Origin: DATAFO01 sp046728935
GTDB lineage: Bacteria; Actinomycetota; Thermoleophilia; Solirubrobacterales; 70-9
NCBI GenBank assembly: GCA_046728935.1
Contig: JBKPFS010000118.1
Location: forward strand, 1-18,349
Reading direction: 5' to 3'
Length of the DNA: 18,349 nucleotides
Shown one piece after another: positions 14,109 to 18,349 of this stretch (position 1 is the stretch's first letter; every line of letters begins with the position of its first letter). Below the pieces are notes generated by a model. That model made no database searches, had not been told where the DNA came from, and worked only from the letters and a program-made list of their open reading frames with translations. Position numbers and translations under genes: made by a program.

Positions 14109-15307
14109 CAGAGCTTGTGCCGCTCGAGGAGCTTGCGGCCGATCACCATCTTCTGGATCTCGGACGTGCCCTCTCCGATCAAGAGCAGCGGCGCATCCCT
14201 GTAGATGCGCTCGATCTCGTACTCCTTCGAATAGCCGTAGCCGCCATGGATGCGAAGGGACTCCTCCGCGTTCGATCGCGCGGCCTCGGAGGCGAACAGC
14301 TTCGCCATCCCGGCCTCGAGATCCGAGCGCTCCCCGGCGTCCTTCATCCGCGCCGCCTTCATCGTCATCAGCCTCGCCGCCTCGACGCGGGTCGCCATCT
14401 CCGCGAGCTTGAACGTGATCGCCTGGTGCTCGGCGATCGGCTTCCCGAAGGTCTTTCGCTCCTGCGAGTAGCGGAGCGCGAGCTCCAGCGCCCGCTGGGC
14501 CACCCCGACGCCGCGCGCGGCGACGTTCACCCGCCCAACCTCGAGCGCGTCCATCATCTGCCTGAAGCCCTCGCCGATGCCCTCGGGGCCGCCCAGGATC
14601 CGATCCTCGGAGACCTTGAACGCGTCGAACACCAGCTCGGTCGACTCCACTCCCTTGTAGCCCATCTTCTTGATCTTCGGCGGGATCGTGAGGCCGGGAA
14701 CCTGCTCGGCGCCGGGCTCCTTCTCGCAGATGAAGCAGGTCATCCCCCTGTACGGCGGGTCGGCCTTCGGGTCGGTCTTGACCAGCACGAAGACCACGGC
14801 GGAGAGCAGCCCATTCGTCACCCACATCTTCTGGCCGTTGATCTCCCACTCGCCGGCGTCGTTGCGGGTCGCGGTCGACTTGATCCCCTGCACGTCGGAT
14901 CCCACCTCGGGCTCGGAGAGCGAGAACGCGGCGCGGATCTCCCCGGTCGCCATCTTCGGGAGGAAGTGGTTCTTCTGCTCGTCGGTGCCGAACTTCAGCA
15001 GCAGGTAGGAGCCAATGAAGTGGGTGTTGACGACGCCCGAGATCGAGATCCAGCCGCGCGAGAGCTCCTCGACGATCATCGCGTAGGTCGTCAGGTCGAG
15101 GCCCATGCCGCCGTGCTCCTCGGGGATCGTCACGCCGAACAGGCCCAGCTCCTTCATGTGCTCGACGATCGCCTCGGGGAACTTGTCCTCGTGGTCGAAC
15201 TCCTCGGCGACGGGGATGATCTCGTTGTCGACGAACTGGCGCACCATCTCGGTGATCGCCTTCTGCTCGTCGGTCTTCTCCTGGTACGTCGCGGTGGCTA
15301 CGGCCAT
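14108..15307 (-). CDS. Acyl-CoA dehydrogenase, candidate methylsuccinyl-CoA dehydrogenase
   Basis: This encodes 399 residues, the usual size of FAD-dependent acyl-CoA dehydrogenases. The N-terminal helical domain includes 'FGVTIPEEHGGMGLDLTTYA', the middle beta domain has 'AFSLSEPEVGSDVQGIKSTA' and 'INGQKMWVTNG', and the C-terminal domain has 'RKTFGKPIAEHQAITFKLAE'. The catalytic base is Glu379 in 'GEGTSEIQ'. The product would be the enoyl-CoA with electrons passed to ETF. The methylsuccinyl-CoA role is inferred from the other EMC enzymes in the window. The characterised Mcd of Rhodobacter is longer (about 550), and a short- or branched-chain acyl-CoA role remains possible. GAGGAG lies a few bases before the ATG at 15307. 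Confidence 0.93.
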   Translation of the reverse strand: MAVATATYQEKTDEQKAITEMVRQFVDNEIIPVAEEFDHEDKFPEAIVEHMKELGLFGVTIPEEHGGMGLDLTTYAMIVEELSRGWISISGVVNTHFIGSYLLLKFGTDEQKNHFLPKMATGEIRAAFSLSEPEVGSDVQGIKSTATRNDAGEWEINGQKMWVTNGLLSAVVFVLVKTDPKADPPYRGMTCFICEKEPGAEQVPGLTIPPKIKKMGYKGVESTELVFDAFKVSEDRILGGPEGIGEGFRQMMDALEVGRVNVAARGVGVAQRALELALRYSQERKTFGKPIAEHQAITFKLAEMATRVEAARLMTMKAARMKDAGERSDLEAGMAKLFASEAARSNAEESLRIHGGYGYSKEYEIERIYRDAPLLLIGEGTSEIQKMVIGRKLLERHKL

Positions 15308-15326
15308 GACTCCTCGTGAAACATCT

Positions 15327-15345
15327 GCCGCCGCGTTTCGGCGGC
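15327..15345. promoter_or_regulatory. Inverted repeat in the divergent promoter of the acyl-CoA dehydrogenase and NTF2-like genes
   Basis: GCCGCCG-cgttt-CGGCGGC is a perfect 7-bp dyad, 19 bp upstream of the dehydrogenase start and 28 bp from the GTG at 15374. It lies in a 66-bp divergent intergenic region and could be an operator or an mRNA-leader hairpin. No further copies were noticed. Confidence 0.35.
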
Positions 15346-15359
15346 CTCGGGCGGCCAAG

Positions 15360-15365
15360 GATAAT
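15360..15365 (+). promoter_or_regulatory. Candidate -10 box for the leaderless NTF2-like gene
   Basis: GATAAT, one base from the TATAAT consensus, ends 8 nt before the GTG at 15374. No Shine-Dalgarno is visible between them. Confidence 0.45.
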
Positions 15366-15373
15366 CGGCGGCG

Positions 15374-15829
15374 GTGTCCACCGAAGCGGTGCAGATCGTC
15401 CAGCGGATCCAATCGGCTCTGGTCGGGACCGACGTGGTCGAGGCGCTCGACGACGAGGAGGCGGACCGCGTGCTCCGTGCGATGTTCGGCGAGCTGGCCG
15501 AGCCGGACTTCGAGGTGGTGATGATCGGGCCCGGCTACCTTCCGGCCAGGCTGGAGACGGCGGGCCCGGACGGGTTCGGCGAGGTGTGGCGGGAGTGGAC
15601 GAGCCCGTTCGAGCACTTCCGGATCGAGGTCGACGACGTCATCGACGCCGGCGAACACGTGGTCAGCCTCGTCCGGCAGGCGGGACGGACGAAGACGGGA
15701 GGGGTCGAGATCGCGGCGGCCGCGGCGGCGGTGTGGACGGTTCGCGGCGGCAAGCTCCAGCGGGTCGAGTTCCACCTCGACCAGGCGGCGGCGCTGCGCG
15801 CCGCCGGAATCCCGCCGGGCACGAGCTAG
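15374..15829 (+). CDS. NTF2/SnoaL-like protein
   Basis: This encodes 151 residues from a GTG start. The layout is that of the NTF2-like (SnoaL/ketosteroid isomerase) cone fold. There are two N-terminal helices including 'RVLRAMFGELAEPDFEVVMIG', then 'GPDGFGEVWREWTSPFEHF', the strand 'IEVDDVIDAGEHVVSLVRQAG', and C-terminal strands 'AAVWTVRGGKLQRVEFHLDQ' with the common W-x-x-x-x-G-K pattern. These proteins are small ligand-binding or isomerase-like enzymes, and the function cannot be told. It is divergent from the acyl-CoA dehydrogenase and convergent with a secreted-protein gene, with a strong hairpin between. Confidence 0.85.
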   Translation: MSTEAVQIVQRIQSALVGTDVVEALDDEEADRVLRAMFGELAEPDFEVVMIGPGYLPARLETAGPDGFGEVWREWTSPFEHFRIEVDDVIDAGEHVVSLVRQAGRTKTGGVEIAAAAAAVWTVRGGKLQRVEFHLDQAAALRAAGIPPGTS

Positions 15830-15832
15830 CCG

Positions 15833-15862
15833 GGGCGCGAGCGGGACGTCCCGCCCGCGCCC
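15833..15862. terminator. Hairpin between convergent genes, probable bidirectional terminator
   Basis: GGGCGCG-A-GCGGGA and TCCCGC-C-CGCGCCC pair over the arms with one A/C mismatch and a minimal centre; GCGGGACGTCCCGC is itself a perfect palindrome. It starts 3 nt after the NTF2-like stop (15829) and lies 12 nt from the stop at 15875. No T-tract is seen. Confidence 0.7.
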
Positions 15863-15874
15863 TGGCGTGGTCGC

Positions 15875-16363
15875 TCAGCAGAAGACGATCAGCGTGAAGC
15901 CGTGGTTCTTCGGGTCTCCGTTGTGGTCATGAGTGCCGACCCGCACCGTGTCGTTCGCGCTCGCGGCGATCTCGGCCGTCACCTCGCCGCTCGGGATATC
16001 GCCTCCCGGCACGAACGAGCTGATCTGCACGATCCATGCGCACAGGGAGAGGTCGTTGGCGTTGAAGTCGACCGCGTAGACCCCCTCGTTGGTGCGCTCC
16101 GTGGTCACGTTGCCCTTGCTCGCGCTGACGAGGTTGCCGTCGCCGCTCACCCGCGCCCACATCCTCGTCTTGTTGGCCAGGTCCTGCGGCCTGACCTTGC
16201 CGTCCTTGATCTGCTTCGACTTCACGGCGCCCGGCTTGATGTCGCCTGAGCTGACGGTGTGCTTGCCCGGCAGCGCGATCCCGGTGCCCGTCGCCGCGAG
16301 GACGACGGCAGCGATCGCGACCAGCAGCGCCGCGCCGGCCAGCTTGTCTCTGAACCTGCTCAT
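15875..16363 (-). CDS. Exported protein with Solirubrobacterales-type 'KPGAVKSKQIKDGKVRPQDL' repeat
   Basis: This encodes 162 residues with a basic N-terminus and a long hydrophobic stretch (about 9-31, 'GAALLVAIAAVVLAATGTGI'), which is a signal peptide or anchor. Just after it comes 'SGDIKPGAVKSKQIKDGKV' continuing to 'RPQDL', a degenerate short repeat (G-A-V/K-V with K-S-K-Q-I/R-P-Q-D-L) that I associate with abundant exported proteins of Solirubrobacterales. The remaining roughly 100 residues are beta-rich, with two Cys, one of them the final residue. Function unknown. It has the clearest ribosome-binding site of the window, GGAGGT 5 nt before the ATG at 16363, unlike the apparently leaderless neighbours. 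Confidence 0.8.
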   Translation of the reverse strand: MSRFRDKLAGAALLVAIAAVVLAATGTGIALPGKHTVSSGDIKPGAVKSKQIKDGKVRPQDLANKTRMWARVSGDGNLVSASKGNVTTERTNEGVYAVDFNANDLSLCAWIVQISSFVPGGDIPSGEVTAEIAASANDTVRVGTHDHNGDPKNHGFTLIVFC

Positions 16364-16440
16364 GGTTCACCTCCGTGGTCGGTTGACCCCCGCCAGTTCG
16401 AAACACGCCTCGACGGCCGGCGATGCTACGCCTTTCGCGT

Positions 16441-16893
16441 CTATAGCTCCCAGGCAAAGCAGATCGAGCGCCAGCTCGGATGCTCGCGCTCGTAGAAGCG
16501 GTGCGCGTCGGTTCTGGTCTCGGCCGAGTCGAGCTCCAGATGGGTGGCGCCTCGCTCGCGCGCCCAGTCCTTGGCCGCGTCGAGGAGGCGCTTGCCGATC
16601 CCCAGCGAGCGGTGCTCGGGGTCCACCGCGAGATCCTCAACCCAGCACCGATATCCGAAGCGGACCGAGTGCATGTCCTGATAGGCGGTGCAGAAGCCGA
16701 CGAGCGAACCGGTGTCGGTCTCGGCCACCAGCACGCAGGCGTCGTGGGAGTCGATCGCTTGGCGCAGGGCCACGAGTGCCCGTTTGACGTCCCAGGTCGC
16801 CGGCTTGGAGCCGGGTGAGGCGAACAGCCACTCATAGAGCGGCGGGATGCGCTCTTCCTCCCCGGTCTCAGCCGCGCGGATTTCAACCTCCAT
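16441..16893 (-). CDS. GNAT-family N-acetyltransferase
   Basis: This encodes 150 residues. The acetyl-CoA motif is complete: 'VEDLAVDPEHRSLGIGKRLL' (85-104) with the R-x-x-G-I-G loop. It is followed by 'ARERGATHLELDSAETRTDA' and the C-terminal 'HRFYEREHPSWRSICFAWEL' typical of small GNATs ending in a phenolic strand. 'VLVAETDTGSLVGFCTAY' forms the central strands. The acceptor is unknown. The ATG at 16893 gives the natural N-terminus 'MEVEIRAAETGEE'; an upstream extension adds nothing recognisable. It is divergent from mcl, and the two share a 77-bp intergenic region with a strong dyad. Confidence 0.88.
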   Translation of the reverse strand: MEVEIRAAETGEEERIPPLYEWLFASPGSKPATWDVKRALVALRQAIDSHDACVLVAETDTGSLVGFCTAYQDMHSVRFGYRCWVEDLAVDPEHRSLGIGKRLLDAAKDWARERGATHLELDSAETRTDAHRFYEREHPSWRSICFAWEL

Positions 16894-16921
16894 CAAATCA
16901 CCAACTACACACGCCTGTTTC

Positions 16922-16937
16922 GGGGCATGAATGCCCC
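16922..16937. promoter_or_regulatory. Perfect dyad GGGGCAT-ga-ATGCCCC in the mcl/GNAT divergent promoter
   Basis: Two perfect 7-bp arms with a 2-bp centre lie 21 bp upstream of the mcl -10 box TAGATT, which places the dyad near -40 relative to the expected start. It has the size and symmetry of a TetR/GntR/MarR-type operator. No second copy was noticed in the window. Confidence 0.5.
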
Positions 16938-16957
16938 TCACCGAATACCAGGCTAGA

Positions 16958-16963
16958 TAGATT
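16958..16963 (+). promoter_or_regulatory. Candidate -10 box for leaderless mcl
   Basis: TAGATT is followed by exactly 7 nt and the ATG at 16971, with no Shine-Dalgarno between them. A second TAGATA at 16954 overlaps it. Confidence 0.5.
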
Positions 16964-16970
16964 GGCCGGC

Positions 16971-18020
16971 ATGCGAAATCCCCACGACTTCTTCAAGCCG
17001 CTGGCGATCGACGCCCCCGAGCCGCTGCGCGAGATCCCCTTCAAGCCCTCCCGGATGATCCACTTCCTCGACTTCTCGAACGAGAAGATGGTCGCCAAGG
17101 CGCCCGAGATCGCCCCGCAGGTGGACATCCTGCTCGGCAACCTCGAGGACGCGATCCCGGTCGATCGCAAGGAGGCGGCGCGCGCCGGCCTGATCAAGGT
17201 CGGCAAGGAGCTCGACCTCGGCGAGACCCAGCTCTGGACCCGGGTCAACTCGCTGGAGAGCCCCTGGGTACTCGACGACCTCACGGAGCTGGTCACGGAG
17301 ATCGGCGACCGGCTCGAGGTCGTGATGATCCCCAAGGTCGAGGGGCAGTGGGACATCCACTACGTGGACCGCCTCCTCGCCCAGCTCGAGGCCAAGGCCG
17401 GTCTCACCAGGCCCCTGCTCGTGCACGCGATCCTCGAGACCTCGCTCGGGGTGGTGAACCTGGAGGAGATCGCCACCGCGAGCCCGCGGATGCAGGGGAT
17501 GAGCTTCGGTCCCGCGGACCTGGCCGCGTTCCGGCGCATGAAGACGACGCGCGTCGGCGGCGGGCACCCCGCCTATCGGGTGATCGAGGACCCCGACCCC
17601 GACAATCCCGACGCTCCGCGGGCGACGGCGCAACAGGACCCGTGGCACTACTCGATCGCGCGCATGGTCGACGCCTGCACCTCGGCCGGGATCCTGCCGT
17701 TCTACGGCCCGTACGGCGACATCAAGGACACCCAGGGCTGCGAGACCCAGTTCCGCGCCGCCTTCTTGCTCGGCTGCGTGGGGGCGTGGTCGCTGCACCC
17801 GGCGCAGATCGAGATCGCGAAGAGGGTCTTCAGCCCGCCCGCCGACGAGGTCAAGTTCGCGAAGAAGGTGCTGGAGGCAATCCCCGACGGGCGCGGCGTC
17901 CACATGATCGACGGCAAGATGCAGGACGACGCCACCTGGAAGCAGTGCAAGGTGATGGTCTCGCTGGCCGAGATGCTCGCCCGCAAGGACCCGGAGCTCG
18001 CCAAGGCGTACGAGCTCTAG
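16971..18020 (+). CDS. mcl: L-malyl-CoA/beta-methylmalyl-CoA lyase (CitE-like superfamily)
   Basis: This enzyme cleaves (2R,3S)-beta-methylmalyl-CoA to glyoxylate and propionyl-CoA, and interconverts malyl-CoA with acetyl-CoA and glyoxylate. It needs Mg2+. The 349 residues form the CitE-type TIM barrel. Conserved blocks are 'GNLEDAIP' (56-63), 'WTRVNSLESPWVLDD', 'VMIPKVEG', the metal ligands Glu156 in 'ILETSLG' and Asp183 in 'SFGPADLA', 'MKTTRVGGGHPAY', 'QQDPWHYSIARMVDAC' and 'AWSLHPAQI' (272-280). These match the Mcl group rather than citrate lyase beta subunits, which are shorter and lack the long 'GGGHPAY' insertion. The ATG at 16971 fits the leaderless -10 spacing. No terminator was noticed after the stop. 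Confidence 0.9.
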   Translation: MRNPHDFFKPLAIDAPEPLREIPFKPSRMIHFLDFSNEKMVAKAPEIAPQVDILLGNLEDAIPVDRKEAARAGLIKVGKELDLGETQLWTRVNSLESPWVLDDLTELVTEIGDRLEVVMIPKVEGQWDIHYVDRLLAQLEAKAGLTRPLLVHAILETSLGVVNLEEIATASPRMQGMSFGPADLAAFRRMKTTRVGGGHPAYRVIEDPDPDNPDAPRATAQQDPWHYSIARMVDACTSAGILPFYGPYGDIKDTQGCETQFRAAFLLGCVGAWSLHPAQIEIAKRVFSPPADEVKFAKKVLEAIPDGRGVHMIDGKMQDDATWKQCKVMVSLAEMLARKDPELAKAYEL

Positions 18021-18039
18021 CCCACAGTCGCGCAACCCG

Positions 18040-18168
18040 CTCCTCGTTCACGCCCGGTGTTTGGTGATCCTCGGCTCGCCGCGCCCAACGCGTGACCTCG
18101 ACATCCTGTTTGCGCCGGACGACGCGAACCTGGATGCGGTCGGCCGCGTCCTCGTCGGTCTCGGCGCC
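18040..18168 (+). pseudogene. Nucleotidyltransferase-like fragment (AbiEii/MNT-type motif), interrupted
   Basis: In the frame through 18064 the plus strand reads 'HARCLVILGSPRPTRDLDIL' followed by 'FAPDDANLDAVGRVLVGLGA'. The R-x-T-x-D-L-D-I/L plus P-x-x-x-N pattern is that of small nucleotidyltransferase-fold proteins such as toxin or resistance NTases. The usual GG-x-A-x-x-x-H segment before G-x-P-R is missing, as if deleted. The similarity ends at about 18168, where the antisense transposase similarity begins. There is no start codon in a sensible position. Confidence 0.45.
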
Positions 18169-18301
18169 CTCGGCCGCCTCGCCGAGCGACCAACCCTCCT
18201 CGACGATGCGTCGTGCCAGGACGCGGCGCTTGTTCAGACTGAGAGCGGCGTTAGCGTGGAGCTTCATCCGGTGTCCTCCTATGGAGCTGGGTGGCTTGAC
18301 A
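18163..18301 (-). mobile_element. Truncated 5' end of an IS481-family element
   Basis: On the minus strand, ATG 18267 starts 'MKLHANAALSLNKRRVLARR' and continues 'IVEEGWSLGEAAEGA', the N-terminal helix-turn-helix of IS481-family transposases. AGGAGG lies a few bases upstream of the ATG. After about 35 residues the similarity stops and the DDE domain is absent. The upstream DNA ends in TGTCAAGCC (minus strand, tip at 18301), compatible with a TGT-type terminal inverted repeat. The other end is not present, so this is a remnant. Confidence 0.55.
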
Positions 18302-18325
18302 CCCCCAGCCTCCAAGGAGGCCCGG

Positions 18326-18349
18326 ATGAACAACGTGCTCAGGGATTAC
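18326..18349 (+). CDS. Start of a gene truncated by the window edge
   Basis: An AAGGAGG ribosome-binding site (18314-18320) lies 5 nt before an ATG, giving MNNVLRDY before the window ends. Only eight codons are visible, so the product is unknown. The strong ribosome-binding site and spacing are the only evidence. The frame is distinct from the nucleotidyltransferase-like fragment. Confidence 0.4.

Noticed and set aside
18296..18301. TTGACA as a -35 for the gene starting at 18326
   Set aside because: No -10-like hexamer occurs at the matching distance, and the bases are better explained as the tip (TGTCAA on the minus strand) of the IS remnant.

Overview
The window is a GC-rich chromosomal segment with very high G/C at third codon positions. 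It looks actinobacterial. The class Thermoleophilia/Solirubrobacterales is the best guess, because an exported protein carries the 'GDIKPGAVKSKQIKDGKV' type repeat common in that group and because many genes appear leaderless; this placement is inference. No rRNA, tRNA, CRISPR array or phage module was seen. Only a small transposase remnant lies at the right edge.

The main theme is central carbon metabolism. Five enzyme families that together make the ethylmalonyl-CoA (EMC) pathway of acetyl-CoA assimilation are present, dispersed over both strands. They are the C-terminal part of crotonyl-CoA carboxylase/reductase (ccr, 2-754 +), ethylmalonyl-CoA mutase (ecm, 4574-6577 +), an acyl-CoA dehydrogenase fitting methylsuccinyl-CoA dehydrogenase (14108-15307 -), a MaoC hydratase fitting mesaconyl-CoA hydratase (11926-12471 -) and an L-malyl-CoA/beta-methylmalyl-CoA lyase (mcl, 16971-18020 +). 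Ccr, Ecm and Mcl are recognisable from their own sequence. The roles of the dehydrogenase and hydratase rest partly on context. No ethylmalonyl-CoA epimerase is seen.

Layout. 1-2050: ccr end, a small barrel-like protein gene, and a convergent LysR regulator. 2050-3614: a small conserved hypothetical, then clpS and a secreted jelly-roll-like protein. 3719-6577: an MBL-fold hydrolase divergent from ecm, with nearly abutting starts. 6585-8186: GNAT acetyltransferase, four-cysteine protein and universal stress protein, all +. 8357-15307: a long minus-strand block running acyl-CoA dehydrogenase, SCP2-like protein, AlkZ-like winged-helix protein, MaoC hydratase, an unlisted 45-residue ORF, amidase, glycosyltransferase and phosphodiester glycosidase. 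15374-16893: NTF2-like protein (+), exported protein (-), GNAT (-). 16971-18020: mcl. 18040-18349: a nucleotidyltransferase-like fragment abutting the inverted 5' end of an IS481-type element, then the start of another gene.

Two sequence-level oddities stand out. First, many start codons sit 6-9 nt after a TANNNT-like -10 box without a clear Shine-Dalgarno, which suggests widespread leaderless transcription. Second, two well-conserved proteins (ClpS, universal stress protein) have no ATG/GTG/TTG where their N-termini must begin. ClpS appears to start at ACG and the stress protein at CTG.
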